From: Pseudoduganella buxea | GTDB taxonomy: Bacteria; Pseudomonadota; Gammaproteobacteria; Burkholderiales; Burkholderiaceae_D | Assembly (NCBI RefSeq): GCF_009720835.1 | Contig: NZ_WNKZ01000015.1 | Location: 1 to 64,000, forward strand | Direction: 5' to 3' | Length of the DNA stretch: 64,000 nucleotides | Program-made: the position numbers and the translations under genes | Shown here: in pieces, positions 27,224-37,693 of the stretch | Layout: each line of letters opens with the position of its first letter | Numbering within the stretch: the stretch's first letter is position 1 | The notes under the pieces: model-generated | What the model saw: only the letters and a program-made list of their open reading frames with translations | The model's database searches: none | What the model was told of the DNA's origin: nothing

Positions 27224-28879
27224 ATGACCGGAGCAGCATCCACCGCCAGCGCACACACCGATCCGTTCGCGCGCGAACATCTGCCGCCGCGCGAGGAGTG
27301 GCCCGAGCTGCTGTTCGAACTGCCGGAACTGCAGTACCCCCCACGCCTGAACTGCGCCGTCGAACTGCTCGACCGGGCCGTCGCCGCCGGTCACGGCGCG
27401 CGGCCGGCGTTGACCGGCGCCAGGGCGGGTGCCAACGCCGGTGCCGACACCACCTGGACCTACGCCCAGCTGCTGGACCAGGTCGACCGCATCGCCCATG
27501 TACTGCGCGGACCCCTGGGCCTGGTGCCCGGCAACCGCGTGCTGCTGCGCGGGGCCAACACGCCGCTGCTGGCGGCCGCCATCCTGGCCGTGTTCAAGGC
27601 CGGCCTGGTCGCGGTGCCGACCATGCCGCTGCTGCGCGCGCGCGAGCTGGCCGTCATCGCCGAACGGGCCCGGGTCGACGCCGTGCTGTGCGCGGCCAGC
27701 CTGTGCGGAGAACTGGACAACGTGCCCGGCGTGCCCCGCCCGGTGTGCTTCGGCGCGCCCGAGCCGGGGCAGGAATCGCTGGAAGCGCTGATGGCGTGCC
27801 ACGACGCCCCCTTCGCCGCCTGCGACACGGCCGCCATTGACGTCTGCCTGATCGCCTTCACCTCCGGCACCACTGGCGTGCCGAAAGGAACGATGCACTT
27901 CCACCGCGACGTGCTGGCCATCTGCGACTGCTTTCCCCGCCATACCTTGCGCGCAGGACCGGACGACCTGTTCATCGGCACGCCGCCGCTGGCCTTCACC
28001 TTCGGCCTGGGCGGGCTGCTGCTGTTCCCGCTGCGGGTCGGCGCGGCCGCCGTGCTGCTGGAAAAGCCCACGCCGGAGTTGCTGCTGGCGGCCATCGAGC
28101 GCCACCGGGCCACGGTCTGCTTCACGGCGCCCACCTTCTATCGCCAGATGGCGGCGCTGGCGCCCCGCTTCGACCTTTCCAGCCTGGCCAGGACGGTATC
28201 GGCCGGCGAGGCCCTGCCGCTGGCGACGCGCCAGGCCTGGCAGGATGCGACGGGACTGCGCATGATCGACGGCATCGGCGCGACCGAGATGCTGCATATC
28301 TTTATCGCCGCGGCCGGCGACGACATCCGCCCCGGCGCCACCGGCAAGCCCGTGCCGGGCTACCGTGCCTGCATCCTCGATGGCGCCGGCAAGCCCGTCG
28401 GTCCGGGCGTGGTGGGGCGCCTGGCGGTCAAGGGGCCGACCGGCTGCCGCTACCTGGCCGACGAGCGCCAGCGGGACTACGTGGTGGACGGCTGGAACCT
28501 GACGGGCGACGCCTACGAGATGGATGCGGACGGCTACTTCATCTACCGCTCGCGCACGGATGACATGATCATCTCGGCCGGCTACAACATCGCCGGTCCG
28601 GAAGTGGAGGACGCGCTGCTGCGCCACCCGGCCGTGGCCGAATGCGGCGTGATCGGCCGGCCCGACGCGGAGCGGGGCCAGGTGGTCGAGGCCCACGTGG
28701 TGCTGCAGCCGGGCCACGCGCCGTCGCCCGAACTGGCCTGCCAGCTGCAGGAATTCGTCAAGGCGCAGATCGCGCCGTACAAATACCCCCGTTCGGTCGT
28801 GTTCGCGCAGTCGCTGCCGCGCACGCAGACGGGCAAGCTGCAGCGCTTCCGGCTGCGCGAACAGGGAGGGGCGGCATGA
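27224..28879 (+). CDS. abmG: 2-aminobenzoate-CoA ligase
   Basis: A 551-residue adenylate-forming enzyme that activates 2-aminobenzoate (anthranilate) with ATP and CoA. The P-loop-like '[19 protein letters not shown]', 'GIGATEML', '[15 protein letters not shown]' and the C-terminal Lys in '[12 protein letters not shown]' are present. Its 3' end overlaps the 2-aminobenzoyl-CoA monooxygenase gene (ATGA), and this context, not only the sequence, supports the substrate; a benzoate-CoA ligase-like enzyme with related substrate is the alternative. ATG 27224 follows AGGGGGGA. Confidence 0.88.
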   Translation: MTGAASTASAHTDPFAREHLPPREEWPELLFELPELQYPPRLNCAVELLDRAVAAGHGARPALTGARAGANAGADTTWTYAQLLDQVDRIAHVLRGPLGLVPGNRVLLRGANTPLLAAAILAVFKAGLVAVPTMPLLRARELAVIAERARVDAVLCAASLCGELDNVPGVPRPVCFGAPEPGQESLEALMACHDAPFAACDTAAIDVCLIAFTSGTTGVPKGTMHFHRDVLAICDCFPRHTLRAGPDDLFIGTPPLAFTFGLGGLLLFPLRVGAAAVLLEKPTPELLLAAIERHRATVCFTAPTFYRQMAALAPRFDLSSLARTVSAGEALPLATRQAWQDATGLRMIDGIGATEMLHIFIAAAGDDIRPGATGKPVPGYRACILDGAGKPVGPGVVGRLAVKGPTGCRYLADERQRDYVVDGWNLTGDAYEMDADGYFIYRSRTDDMIISAGYNIAGPEVEDALLRHPAVAECGVIGRPDAERGQVVEAHVVLQPGHAPSPELACQLQEFVKAQIAPYKYPRSVVFAQSLPRTQTGKLQRFRLREQGGAA

Positions 28880-31230
28880 ATATCGTCTGCATCGGCGGCG
28901 GTCCGGCCGGCCTGTATTTCGCGCTGCTGATGAAGCGCCAGCAGCCATCGCACCGCGTCGTCGTCGTCGAGCGCAACCGGCCCTACGACACGTTCGGCTG
29001 GGGCGTCGTGTTTTCCGACCAGACCCTGGCCAACCTGGTGGCCGCGGACGAGGTGACGGCGCGGCAGATCCTGCAGGCCTTCAACCACTGGGACGATATC
29101 GAGGTGTTCTTCAAGGACGAGGTGGTGCGCTCGGGCGGGCACGGCTTCTGCGGCATCGGCCGCAAGCGCCTGCTGAACATCCTGCAGCAGCGCTGCGAGG
29201 AACTGGGCGTGGAACTGGTGTTCGAGACGGACGTGCTGGAGGACGAGCCGCTGGCCCGGCGCTACGAAGCGGACCTGGTGATCGCCGCCGACGGCCTGAA
29301 CAGCCGCATCCGCACGCGCTACGCCCACACCTACCAGCCCCAGGTCGAGGCGCGCCAGTGCCGCTTCGTGTGGCTGGGCACGACGAAGAAATTCGATGCC
29401 TTCACCTTCGACTTCCGCGCCACGAAACATGGCTGGTTCCAGGCCCATATCTACCAGTTCGATGGTGCAACCTCCACCTTCATCATCGAAACGCCGGAAG
29501 AAGTGTGGCGCGCATCCGGTCTCGAGGCAATGGGCCAGGACGAAGCCATCGCCTTCTGCGAGCGCCTGTTCGCCGACCGGCTCGACGGCCACCGGTTGCT
29601 GTCGAATGCCGCGCACCTGCGCGGCTCGGCCATGTGGATCCGGTTCCCCCGGATCGTCTGCGAGCGCTGGGTGCACTGGCACGGCGGCGTGCCCGTCGTG
29701 CTGATGGGCGACGCCGCCCACACGGCGCACTTCTCGATCGGCTCGGGCACCAAGCTGGCGCTGGAGGACGCGATCGAGCTGGCGCGCGCCATCGGCGAGG
29801 CCGGCGGCGGCGTGGCGGCCTTGCCGGCGGCGCTGGCGGCCTATGAACAGGCGCGTTCGGTGGAGGTTCTGAAGATCCAGAGCGCGGCGCGCAACTCGAT
29901 GGAATGGTTCGAGAACGTGCAGCGCTACACGGCGCTGGAGGCGCCGCAGTTCGCCTATTCGATGCTCACGCGCAGCCAGCGCCTGTCGCACGAGAACCTG
30001 CGCCTGCGCGACGCGCACTACGTGGCCGGCTACGAACAGTGGTTCGCCGCGCGCGCTTTCGCGCAGGCCGGCCTGCCGGCGCCGGACGACGCCGGCGGTC
30101 GCACCATCCCGCCCATGTTCACGCCGCTGCGGGTCAGGGAAGTGGTGCTGAAGAACCGCATCGTCGTCTCGCCGATGGCCCAGTACAGCGCCGTGGACGG
30201 CATCGTGGGCGACTGGCACATGGTGCACCTGGGTGCCCGCGCTCTGGGCGGCGCCGCGCTCGTGATGGCCGAGATGACGTGCGTGTCGGCGGACGGGCGC
30301 ATCACGCCGGCCTGCCCCGGCCTGTACGCGCCGGAACATACGGCGGCGTGGCGGCGCATCGTCGAGTGCGTGCATGCCATCTCGGACGCGAAGATCGGCA
30401 TCCAGCTGGGCCATGCGGGCGCAAAGGGCTCCACGCGCGCCATGTGGGACGGCATCGACCAGCCGCTCGATGCGGGTAACTGGCCGCTGCTGTCGGCCTC
30501 GCCCCAGCAGTACCTGGAAGGCGTGTCGCAAGTGGCGCGCGAGGTCTCCCATGACGACATGGCCCGCATCGAGGCCGATTTCGTGCGCGCCACCCTGGCC
30601 GCGCGCGATGCCGGCTTCGACTGGCTGGAACTGCACTGTGCCCACGGCTACCTGCTGTCCTCGTTCATCTCGCCATTGACGAACCAGCGCACGGACGCAT
30701 TTGGCGGCAGCCTGGAAAACCGCTGCCGCTTCCCGCTGCGGGTGTTTGCCGCCATGCGCGCGGCGTGGCCGGCCCACCTGCCGATGAGCGTGCGCATCTC
30801 GGCCCACGACTGGGTCGAAGGAGGCATCACGCCGGACGACGCGGTGGCCATCGCGCGCCTGTTCAAGGCCACCGGCGCGGACATCATCGATTGCTCGTCC
30901 GGCCAGGTCAGCAAGCGCGAACGGCCGGCCTACGGGCGCATGTTCCAGGCGCCGTTCGCCGACCGCGTGCGCAACGAGGCGGGCATCGCGACGATGGCGG
31001 TCGGTTCGATCTTCGAGGCCGACCATGCCAACGGCATCATCGCGGCCGGTCGCGCCGACCTGTGCGCCGTGGGCCGGCCGCACCTGGCCAACCCGGCCTG
31101 GACCCTGGCCGAGGCGGCGCGCATCGGCTACACACCCGTGCCGTGGCCGCGCCAGTACCTGCCCGGCAAGCAGCAGATGGAACGCAACCTGGCGCGGCAG
31201 CAGGGGCAATTGAACGAGGGAAGAACGTGA
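28876..31230 (+). CDS. abmA: 2-aminobenzoyl-CoA monooxygenase/reductase (bifunctional)
   Basis: A 784-residue fusion. Residues 1 to about 400 are an FAD monooxygenase of the salicylyl-CoA/2-aminobenzoyl-CoA hydroxylase kind: '[12 protein letters not shown]', '[11 protein letters not shown]' and the FAD-binding '[25 protein letters not shown]'. Residues about 414-775 are an old-yellow-enzyme domain ('[20 protein letters not shown]', '[23 protein letters not shown]' in parts). In Azoarcus evansii this fusion hydroxylates and reduces 2-aminobenzoyl-CoA, breaking aromaticity. It overlaps the ligase by 4 bp and the MarR gene by 4 bp (GTGA), so it is in one operon. Confidence 0.93.
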   Translation: MNIVCIGGGPAGLYFALLMKRQQPSHRVVVVERNRPYDTFGWGVVFSDQTLANLVAADEVTARQILQAFNHWDDIEVFFKDEVVRSGGHGFCGIGRKRLLNILQQRCEELGVELVFETDVLEDEPLARRYEADLVIAADGLNSRIRTRYAHTYQPQVEARQCRFVWLGTTKKFDAFTFDFRATKHGWFQAHIYQFDGATSTFIIETPEEVWRASGLEAMGQDEAIAFCERLFADRLDGHRLLSNAAHLRGSAMWIRFPRIVCERWVHWHGGVPVVLMGDAAHTAHFSIGSGTKLALEDAIELARAIGEAGGGVAALPAALAAYEQARSVEVLKIQSAARNSMEWFENVQRYTALEAPQFAYSMLTRSQRLSHENLRLRDAHYVAGYEQWFAARAFAQAGLPAPDDAGGRTIPPMFTPLRVREVVLKNRIVVSPMAQYSAVDGIVGDWHMVHLGARALGGAALVMAEMTCVSADGRITPACPGLYAPEHTAAWRRIVECVHAISDAKIGIQLGHAGAKGSTRAMWDGIDQPLDAGNWPLLSASPQQYLEGVSQVAREVSHDDMARIEADFVRATLAARDAGFDWLELHCAHGYLLSSFISPLTNQRTDAFGGSLENRCRFPLRVFAAMRAAWPAHLPMSVRISAHDWVEGGITPDDAVAIARLFKATGADIIDCSSGQVSKRERPAYGRMFQAPFADRVRNEAGIATMAVGSIFEADHANGIIAAGRADLCAVGRPHLANPAWTLAEAARIGYTPVPWPRQYLPGKQQMERNLARQQGQLNEGRT

Positions 31231-31754
31231 GCGAAGATCAAGCGTGGGGCAAGCCCGACCTGGCCAGCCGGCTGACCGAGGACCATCACCAGTCCTTGCG
31301 GCTGTGGTTACGCATGCTGTCGTGCAGCATGAAGATCGAGAACGAAATCCGTTCGCGGCTGCGGGCCCGCTTTGGCATCACGCTGCCCCGCTTCGACCTG
31401 ATGGCGCAGCTGGAGCGCCATCCGCAGGGGTTGCGCATGGGCGAGCTGTCGAAGCGCATGATGGTCACGGGCGGCAACGTCACCGGCATCGCCAGCCAGT
31501 TGGAACGGGAGGGCCTGGTGCGCCGCACGGCCGATCCGCGCGACGGCAGGGCCTTCGGCATCAGCCTGACGCCGGCCGGGCGGCGTGCCTTCGGCGACAT
31601 GGCGCGGGTGCACGAACAGTGGGTCATTGAGCTGCTGCAGGATGTGCCGGACGAGGACAAGGCCGACCTGATGGCGCTGCTCACGCGCATGAAGGGCCAC
31701 CTCGACGCGCGCCAGGAGGCGGTGCCGGACGGGGCGGACCAATCGCCGATTTGA
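31227..31754 (+). CDS. MarR-family regulator of the aminobenzoate operon
   Basis: A 175-residue MarR protein: '[44 protein letters not shown]' (helix-turn-helix, in pieces) and the wing '[16 protein letters not shown]'. It starts at GTG 31227, overlapping the monooxygenase stop, so it is translated with the operon. Orthologues of this regulator in such operons respond to aryl-CoA thioesters; here 2-aminobenzoyl-CoA would be the natural ligand (inference). Confidence 0.9.
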   Translation: MSEDQAWGKPDLASRLTEDHHQSLRLWLRMLSCSMKIENEIRSRLRARFGITLPRFDLMAQLERHPQGLRMGELSKRMMVTGGNVTGIASQLEREGLVRRTADPRDGRAFGISLTPAGRRAFGDMARVHEQWVIELLQDVPDEDKADLMALLTRMKGHLDARQEAVPDGADQSPI

Positions 31755-31805
31755 CAAAAATGAAATACAATGGCTGCCCTATCGCTGAGCTGCAACCGAC
31801 CCGAC

Positions 31806-32393
31806 ATGACACCACTGCAAGCGGACACTTATCGCCAATTCGGCCGCCATGGTACCGGCCTGACACTCAAGGGCGCGCTGACCAGCCGCACGTTTCGTCC
31901 CGTTGTGACGATGCGCCTGTGCCAGGCCGTCCATCACCGGGGCGGCGCCGCCCGCGTGCTGCTGCCGGCCTGCAAACTGCTGCACAAATTCGCCACCCAC
32001 CTGGCCGGCATGGACTTTCCATGGTCGACCCGGATCGGGCCGGGCCTGGCGTTGACGCACGGCTGGTCGCTGGTCGTCAACGGCGGCGCCGACATCGGTG
32101 CCAACGTCACACTGTTCCATGGCGTGACATTGGGCCGGCGCGACCGCATCGGCGCCGACGGCGCGCGTCACACGAGCTACCCGGTGATCGAGGATGAGGT
32201 GTGGATCGGGCCGCACGCCACCATCGTCGGCGGCGTGCGCATCGGTCGCGGCAGCCGGATCGGCGCCGGCGCGCTCGTCACCGAGGACGTGCCGCCCCAT
32301 TCGGTGGTGACGGGCAATCCGGCGCAGGTGGTCAAAAGCGGCTGCACGCCGGACGTGTTCAACCGGGTGCCGCTGGGCGCAAACGAGGAATAG
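31806..32393 (+). CDS. Serine acetyltransferase-like hexapeptide acyltransferase
   Basis: A 195-residue left-handed beta-helix acyltransferase. 'GLALTHGWSLVVNGGADIGANVTLFHGVTLG', 'YPVIEDEVWIGPHATIVGGVRIG' and 'SRIGAGALVTEDVPPHSVVTGNPAQVV' (in pieces) form the hexapeptide turns, with the catalytic His in 'LFHGVTLG'. The N-terminal domain is shorter than in CysE, closer to colanic-acid-type (WcaB) and other O-acetyltransferases. It sits between marR and the enoyl-CoA hydratase in the aminobenzoate operon, an odd place. ATG 31806 is taken; ATG 31770 is possible. Confidence 0.82.
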   Translation: MTPLQADTYRQFGRHGTGLTLKGALTSRTFRPVVTMRLCQAVHHRGGAARVLLPACKLLHKFATHLAGMDFPWSTRIGPGLALTHGWSLVVNGGADIGANVTLFHGVTLGRRDRIGADGARHTSYPVIEDEVWIGPHATIVGGVRIGRGSRIGAGALVTEDVPPHSVVTGNPAQVVKSGCTPDVFNRVPLGANEE

Positions 32394-32427
32394 AACGCCG
32401 GTGCCGTGCCGGTAACGAGGGGGAAGC

Positions 32428-33282
32428 ATGAACTACCTGCAGGGACAAGCACATGCGCTGCCCGGCCACGGGGCGCAACTGGCCGCCTACGCCGCGCGGC
32501 ACTTCCTGTTCACCGTGGACGCCGGCGTGGCCACCTTGACCTTGAACCGGCCGGAGCGCAAGAATCCGCTGACCTTCGATTCGTATGCGGAGCTGCGCGA
32601 CCTGTTCCGCGCGCTGGCCACGGCCGCCGACGTCAAGGCCGTCGTGATCGCCGGCGCCGGCGAGAACTTCTGTTCCGGTGGCGACGTGCACGAGATCATC
32701 GGCCCCCTGACGAAGCTGGACATGCCGGGCCTGCTGGCCTTCACGCGCCTGACGGGCGACGTCGTCAAGGCCATGCGGGCCTGTCCGCAGCCGGTGGTTG
32801 CCGCCATCGACGGCATCTGCGCCGGCGCGGGCGCGATGCTGGCGCTGGCTTCGGACATTCGCTTCGGCACGGAGCGCAGCAAGACGGCCTTCCTGTTTAC
32901 CCGCGTCGGCCTGGCCGGCTGCGACATGGGCGCCTGCGCGCTGCTGCCGCGCGTGATCGGGCAGGGCAGGGCGTCCGAGCTGCTGTACACGGGGCGCGCC
33001 ATGTCCGGCACCGAAGGCGAACGGTGGGGCTTCTTCAACAGCCTGCACCCGCCCGAGGGACTGCTGGCGGCAGCGCGAGGCCTGGCCCTGGAGCTGGCGC
33101 GGGGACCCACCTTCGCCCATGGCATGACGAAGAACATGCTGCAGCAGGAATGGAACATGGGCATGGACGAAGCCATCGAGGCCGAAGCGCAGGCGCAGGC
33201 CATCTGCATGGCCACCAACGACTTTCACCGGGCCTACCACGCGTTCGTGGCGAAACAGAAGCCCGTCTTCGAAGGGGACTGA
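32428..33282 (+). CDS. Enoyl-CoA hydratase/isomerase family protein (aminobenzoate pathway)
   Basis: A 284-residue crotonase. '[20 protein letters not shown]', the oxyanion segment '[15 protein letters not shown]', '[20 protein letters not shown]' and '[20 protein letters not shown]' (in pieces) mark the family. At the second catalytic acid position the loop reads GCDMGA, with Asp where many hydratases have Glu. In the operon context it probably acts in the beta-oxidation-like steps after ring reduction of 2-aminobenzoyl-CoA. One base separates its stop from the next ATG, so coupling is likely. Confidence 0.88.
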   Translation: MNYLQGQAHALPGHGAQLAAYAARHFLFTVDAGVATLTLNRPERKNPLTFDSYAELRDLFRALATAADVKAVVIAGAGENFCSGGDVHEIIGPLTKLDMPGLLAFTRLTGDVVKAMRACPQPVVAAIDGICAGAGAMLALASDIRFGTERSKTAFLFTRVGLAGCDMGACALLPRVIGQGRASELLYTGRAMSGTEGERWGFFNSLHPPEGLLAAARGLALELARGPTFAHGMTKNMLQQEWNMGMDEAIEAEAQAQAICMATNDFHRAYHAFVAKQKPVFEGD

Positions 33283-33283
33283 C

Positions 33284-34456
33284 ATGGCGGACAAGGACTA
33301 CCTGGATTGGCCCTTCTTCGAGCCGCGCCATGCCGCGCTGGCGCGCGAGCTCGACGCCTGGGCCGCAAGCGACGTGGCGCACGTGCATGAACGGCATGGC
33401 AAGGATGTCGATGGCGCCTGCCGCGATCTGGTGCGCCGCCTGGGTGAGGGCGGCTGGCTGCGCCACGCCGTCGGCGGCAGCGACGTGGGCGGGGCCGGCG
33501 ATGCCATCGATACCCGCGCCATCTGCCTGATCCGCGAAACGCTGGCGCGCCATGAGGGCCTGGCCGATTTCGCCTTCGCCATGCAGGGACTGGGTTCGGG
33601 GGCCATCAGCCTGTTCGGCACGCCGGAGCAGCGCGAAAGCTACCTGCCCCGGGTGGCACGCGGTGAAGCCATTGCCGCCTTTGCGCTGTCCGAACCGGAC
33701 GCCGGTTCCGACGTGGCCGCGCTGGCCTGCGCGGCCGTGGCGGACGGCGAGCATTACGTGCTCGATGGCGAGAAGACGTGGATTTCGAACGGCGGCATCG
33801 CCGACTTCTACGTGGTGTTCGCGCGCACTGGCGAGGCGCTGGGGTCGCGCGGCATCAGCGCCTTTGTCGTCGACGGCAATACACCCGGGCTGACCATCGC
33901 CGAGCGCATCGCCGTCATCGCGCCGCACCCGCTGGCGCGGCTGCGCTTCGAGAACTGCCGCATTCCCGCCACACGGCGCATCGGCGCGGCCGGGCAGGGC
34001 TTCAAGGTGGCGATGGCCACGCTGGACGTGTTCCGCACCTCCGTGGCGGCGGCTGCGCTGGGATTCGCGCGACGCGCGCTGGACGAGGCGCTGGGCCGGG
34101 CCAGGTCGCGTGCCATGTTCGGCCACAAGCTGGCCGACTTCCAGATCACCCAGGCCAGGCTGGCGCAGATGGCCACGGGCATCGACGCGGCGGCCTTGCT
34201 GACCTACCGCGCCGCGTGGCAGCGCGACCAGGGCCGCAACGTGACGAAGGAAGCGGCGATGGCGAAGATGACGGCAACCGAGACGGCGCAGCAGGTGATC
34301 GACGCGGCGGTGCAGTTGTTCGGCGGGCAGGGCGTCGTCAGCGGCGAAACCGTGGAGCGGCTGTACCGCGAGATCCGCGCCCTGCGCATCTACGAGGGCG
34401 CCACCGAAGTGCAGCAGTTGATCATCGCGCGGGAACTGTTGCGCGCGCCGGTGTAA
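33284..34456 (+). CDS. Acyl-CoA dehydrogenase
   Basis: A 390-residue FAD-dependent acyl-CoA dehydrogenase: '[17 protein letters not shown]', '[24 protein letters not shown]', '[22 protein letters not shown]' and the C-terminal '[38 protein letters not shown]' (in pieces), including the catalytic Glu of YEG. It is the fifth catabolic gene of the operon, 1 bp after the hydratase, and fits oxidation of the alicyclic CoA thioester from 2-aminobenzoate. Substrate assignment is by context. Confidence 0.92.
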   Translation: MADKDYLDWPFFEPRHAALARELDAWAASDVAHVHERHGKDVDGACRDLVRRLGEGGWLRHAVGGSDVGGAGDAIDTRAICLIRETLARHEGLADFAFAMQGLGSGAISLFGTPEQRESYLPRVARGEAIAAFALSEPDAGSDVAALACAAVADGEHYVLDGEKTWISNGGIADFYVVFARTGEALGSRGISAFVVDGNTPGLTIAERIAVIAPHPLARLRFENCRIPATRRIGAAGQGFKVAMATLDVFRTSVAAAALGFARRALDEALGRARSRAMFGHKLADFQITQARLAQMATGIDAAALLTYRAAWQRDQGRNVTKEAAMAKMTATETAQQVIDAAVQLFGGQGVVSGETVERLYREIRALRIYEGATEVQQLIIARELLRAPV

Positions 34457-34466
34457 GGAGATGGCG

Positions 34467-34859
34467 ATGGAGTTCCTGCAACCGCCCGGCTGGGCACCCC
34501 CGAAGGGCTATGCCAACGGCGTTGCCGCCAGCGGCCGCATGGTTTTCGTCAGCGGCATGGTGGGCTGGGACGCGGCAGGCGTCTTCCACAGCGACGAGCT
34601 GGCCGCGCAGACGCGCCAGGCGCTGGAAAACGTCGTGACGGTGCTGGCGCAGGCCGGCGCCTTGCCGGAACATATCGTGCGCATGACGTGGTATGTCGTC
34701 GACCGGGCCGAATATCTGGCCGCACAGAAGGCCATCGGCCTGGCCTACCGGGACGTGATCGGCCGCCACTATCCCGCCATGTCGGCGGTGGCGGTGGTTG
34801 CGCTGATGGAGCCGCGCGCCCGGGTCGAGATCGAAGTGACAGCCGTGGTGCCCCGGTAG
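34467..34859 (+). CDS. Rid-family (RidA/YjgF-like) enamine/imine deaminase
   Basis: A 130-residue protein of the RidA superfamily: 'PPGWAPPKGYANGVAASGRMVFVSGMVGWD', 'QTRQALENVVTVLAQAGA' and 'EPRARVEIEVTAVV' (in pieces). The catalytic Arg position is present in 'EPRARVEIE'. Start 34467 gives a 6-nt gap to AAGGAG; ATG 34461 would abut it. Rid proteins hydrolyse reactive enamines/imines. The 2-aminobenzoyl-CoA pathway makes an enamine intermediate (2-amino-5-oxocyclohex-1-ene-carbonyl-CoA), so deamination of that compound is an attractive but unproven role. Confidence 0.85.
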   Translation: MEFLQPPGWAPPKGYANGVAASGRMVFVSGMVGWDAAGVFHSDELAAQTRQALENVVTVLAQAGALPEHIVRMTWYVVDRAEYLAAQKAIGLAYRDVIGRHYPAMSAVAVVALMEPRARVEIEVTAVVPR

Positions 34860-34977
34860 CGCGCGGGCCGGCGCCGGCGGGCGATGCTGCGCTGCAGCGG
34901 CGCTTTCCGCTACAATAGGCGTTGTAAGAATGTCCACCCCGGCCGTCCGTCCCACCACCAACGAAAATCAGCTTGCA

Positions 34978-36021
34978 ATGAACGCTTTCACTTCCGCCGG
35001 GCAGGTAGAGATCACTGTCCTCGTCAAGGCCCTCAACGAAGAGCGCCATATCGAAGCCTGCCTGCGCTCGGCGCAGCAGGCGCTGGCCGCCATGCCCGGC
35101 ATTCGTGGCGAGGTACTGCTGGCCGATTCCGTGTCCACCGACCGTACGGTGGCAATCGCGGCCGAAATGGGCGTGCGCATCGTGCAGTTCGACAATGCCG
35201 CCGACCGCAGCTGCGGCGCTACCTTGCAGCTGGGGTATCAGTATGCGCTGGGCCGCTATCTCTATGTGCTGGACGGCGACATGCAGCTGGTGCCGGAATT
35301 CCTGGGGCGGGCCCATGCCTACCTGCAGGCCAATCCCGGTGTGGCCGGTGTCGGCGGCCGCCTGATGGATACCCATATCCGTACCGAGGCGGACCGCAAG
35401 CGCAACGAATACTATGCCTCGCTGCGCACCGAGCAGGTGGTGTCGGCGCTGGGCGGTGGCGGCCTGTACCGGCGTGAAGCCATCGAGCAGGTCGGCTACC
35501 TGTCGAACCGGTGGCTGCCGGCCTACGAGGAAGCGGAGCTGGCGGTGCGGCTGCAGGCAGCCGGTTACCGGCTGGTGCGCCTGAGCGACCCGGCCATTCT
35601 CCATTCCGGCCACGCCGAAACGTCGCTGCAGATGCTGAGCCGGCTGTGGCGCAGCCGCCGTATCGATGCCAGCGGCATGTTCCTGCGCAGTGCGCTGGGC
35701 CGGCCATGGTTCGGGCGGGCAGCCCGGACGGTGTGGTTCGTGTTTGCCGCGCCGGTCGTGTATGCTTTCGCCTTCGCCCTGATGGCTGTTGCCGCCATCG
35801 CCGGCGCGCCATGGCCGGCACTGGTGGCGATACCGCTGGTGGCGTGGTGCGGCGTCATCGGCTTGCTGACCTGGAAGAAGCGCAACCTGGAGGGAGCACT
35901 GATCAGTGTGCTTTCCTGGCACATGAACACGGTAGGTGCCCTGCGCGGCTTCCTGCGCGGGGCGCGCGATCCGATGCAGGCGATTTCGTCGCGGGAACTG
36001 AGCGAGCAGGTGCGGGGATAG
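34978..36021 (+). CDS. Family 2 glycosyltransferase with C-terminal membrane segments
   Basis: About 347 residues. The GT2 (GT-A) fold: 'EITVLVKALNEERHIEACL', 'LLADSVSTDRTVAIAAEMG', 'YVLDGDMQLVPEFL' (DxD-like metal site) and 'LSNRWLPAYEEAELAVRLQAAG' (in parts). Two or three membrane helices follow ('VWFVFAAPVVYAFAFALMAVAAIAG' region), so it acts at the inner membrane, likely on a lipid-linked sugar. A TACAAT box at 34911-34916 may be its -10; ATG 34930 is an alternative start, adding 16 residues. It is separated from the main exopolysaccharide locus by a tRNA and uup, but may serve it. Confidence 0.85.
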   Translation: MNAFTSAGQVEITVLVKALNEERHIEACLRSAQQALAAMPGIRGEVLLADSVSTDRTVAIAAEMGVRIVQFDNAADRSCGATLQLGYQYALGRYLYVLDGDMQLVPEFLGRAHAYLQANPGVAGVGGRLMDTHIRTEADRKRNEYYASLRTEQVVSALGGGGLYRREAIEQVGYLSNRWLPAYEEAELAVRLQAAGYRLVRLSDPAILHSGHAETSLQMLSRLWRSRRIDASGMFLRSALGRPWFGRAARTVWFVFAAPVVYAFAFALMAVAAIAGAPWPALVAIPLVAWCGVIGLLTWKKRNLEGALISVLSWHMNTVGALRGFLRGARDPMQAISSRELSEQVRG

Positions 36022-36057
36022 GCCTTCCGATGCCTTGCCGACAGTAACGCTCGTCAT

Positions 36058-36095
36058 CCCGCTGCGCCACCGCCAACGCCTGGTGGCGCAGCGGG
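36058..36095. repeat. Perfect 14-bp inverted repeat
   Basis: CCCGCTGCGCCACC (36058-36071) and GGTGGCGCAGCGGG (36082-36095) flank a 10-nt loop. No T-tract follows on either strand. It lies between the convergent glycosyltransferase and eCIS-core genes, so it may still limit readthrough, or be a REP-type element. A second small stem (ACGCT...AGCGT) follows at about 36113-36127. Confidence 0.75.
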
Positions 36096-36170
36096 TCACT
36101 CGCAGCAAGTGACGCTGACGCAGCGTAGGCCATTGCCGCGCTCGCGGCGGGAGGCACGAACGCCGCACTG

Positions 36171-37163
36171 CTATCGACAAACGCGCATCCAGGGCGCGCC
36201 ACCGCCAGCGCATACACCCATTGGACCGCACATTTGCGGTCCTTCGATACCGGACTGACACATCGGTGCCATCGCCGATGCGTTCGCATCAACAAAGCCC
36301 CAGCAACCACATCCTGCGAGCGGCGTCCCGGACGGCAGTCGTTGCGGCTGGCCCGCCACGGGAAGATTTGCATTGTGGAAGACATTACTGTTGCCCCGAC
36401 CTGCAAGTATCGACTCGGCTTCTTCACCCCTGGCATAGGCAGGTGCTTCGACGGGGCCGGCGTCGGAGGAATGATTTACCCAGGTTTGCGCAAATCTCGG
36501 CACGCCCCAATCGCGATATTGCTGGACGTGGACCATTTCGTGCGCCCACAGCGCAGCATCGTTTGCCGCCCGGGCATCCCGGAAGACAACCGTATTGATT
36601 AATGCAATCGCTTGCGTCCGGCCGTTAAATCGCATCTGGGCAGTCTGGAGCGTGTTTTGCACGAGGCTCCAATTCGAGGTCCATCGAACGGAATCGATTA
36701 GTTCCCTGCTATGCCAGCGCAGCAGAAATCGTTTTATGTCATCCGGAATAGGCCGCGGGTCGTTCGCCAGGACGGCATTTCTTCCGGAGATTATCGATGC
36801 AATCACCGGAGTGTATAAAACCTGGCCGGGATTCTGGACCAGGCTGATGACCTGGTCCGGATTCTTGACTGCGAACTCCATGATGTCGCCTGGCTGGGGT
36901 ATGCCTGTCGGGTTATACGAGCCGAGGGGATTGACGATTGCCCCGATCGGGTCATGCTTCAATTTTTCCGTATATATGCCGGGATCGGGCGGGCGGACCG
37001 GTGCGGGAAGTTGTTGCAGGATGCATCCGCTTTTTGGCAGGCATGCACACCGGCCGAGGACGCAGGCTTCGTATTCACAGTCGCCGCACGCGTAGCCAGG
37101 CAAGGAAAAAATCAACGCTAGAAAGAAAAAAAGCAACCGGACGGCTGCAGAAGTGATCGACAT
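36171..37163 (-). CDS. Secreted eCIS-core/DUF4157-like protein with HExxH-type motif
   Basis: A 330-residue exported protein. The signal peptide ('LLFFFLALIFSLPGYACG') is followed by a Cys-rich segment ('CGDCEYEACVLGRCACLPKSGC'), a middle region and 'ALWAHEMVHVQQYRDWGV', the HEMVH motif and surrounding residues of the DUF4157/eCIS-core metallopeptidase-like domain. The C-terminal part is again Cys-rich ('LAGCGCWGFVDAN', 'CQSGIEGPQMCGPMGVC'). Its GC content is visibly lower than the window's, hinting at acquisition. Function unknown; the family is often linked with secreted toxins or contractile injection systems, none of which is seen here. Confidence 0.75.
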   Translation of the reverse strand: MSITSAAVRLLFFFLALIFSLPGYACGDCEYEACVLGRCACLPKSGCILQQLPAPVRPPDPGIYTEKLKHDPIGAIVNPLGSYNPTGIPQPGDIMEFAVKNPDQVISLVQNPGQVLYTPVIASIISGRNAVLANDPRPIPDDIKRFLLRWHSRELIDSVRWTSNWSLVQNTLQTAQMRFNGRTQAIALINTVVFRDARAANDAALWAHEMVHVQQYRDWGVPRFAQTWVNHSSDAGPVEAPAYARGEEAESILAGRGNSNVFHNANLPVAGQPQRLPSGTPLAGCGCWGFVDANASAMAPMCQSGIEGPQMCGPMGVCAGGGAPWMRVCR

Positions 37164-37693
37164 TTTATATCCCCTGGAAGGTTTATCCCTAGAAAAAAAT
37201 GCGTCTACTCTGCGGCGTGGTTATCGCTGGCGCGTTGTATTTTTTATGTCCTGCTTGGATAACATAGCATATCGGTAGGGGGAAGCAAGATACTTGTCTG
37301 GCCGTGTTGTTATCCGTGGACGTGGATGGCAATACCGTGGAGGGCACTGCAGTGTTATCTCTAAAGTTATGTTGGCGCCGGCGCCGCCGCCGAATTCTTA
37401 TGGCCCAGTTCGCCTATCGCCGGTTCCGTGAATCGCCGGCCAGCGACCCGCCGCCCCGAAGCGCCATTCGCGAGACAGGAGAGCAGGTGCGTTGCGGACA
37501 AGGCTGTCCGCCACCCATGCTGTCGCCTGGTGCTTTTACGATGCCGGTGAGGCAGAAAGCTACCAACAAACGGTGGCAACGAATTGCCGAGATGGACTGA
37601 TGCAGGAAGGAGTGCGAAGGTGGTGCGGCAGCCGTGTCGTAACGGGCTTGGAAGGCAGTCTTGCGAAGATCGAGGCGACCTGCGATGCACTGG
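37164..37693. other. 530-bp gene-free region upstream of the eCIS-core gene and tRNA
   Basis: The left part (37164-37390) is AT-rich and probably carries the promoter for the minus-strand eCIS-core gene; AGGGGATATAAA precedes its ATG. The rest has normal GC but no credible gene. The only longer frames overlap the tRNA and read as non-protein sequence. Confidence 0.5.

Noticed and set aside
31751-31770. TTGACA...TACAAT pair before the acetyltransferase gene
   Set aside because: The two boxes are only 8 bp apart, too close for a sigma70 promoter.
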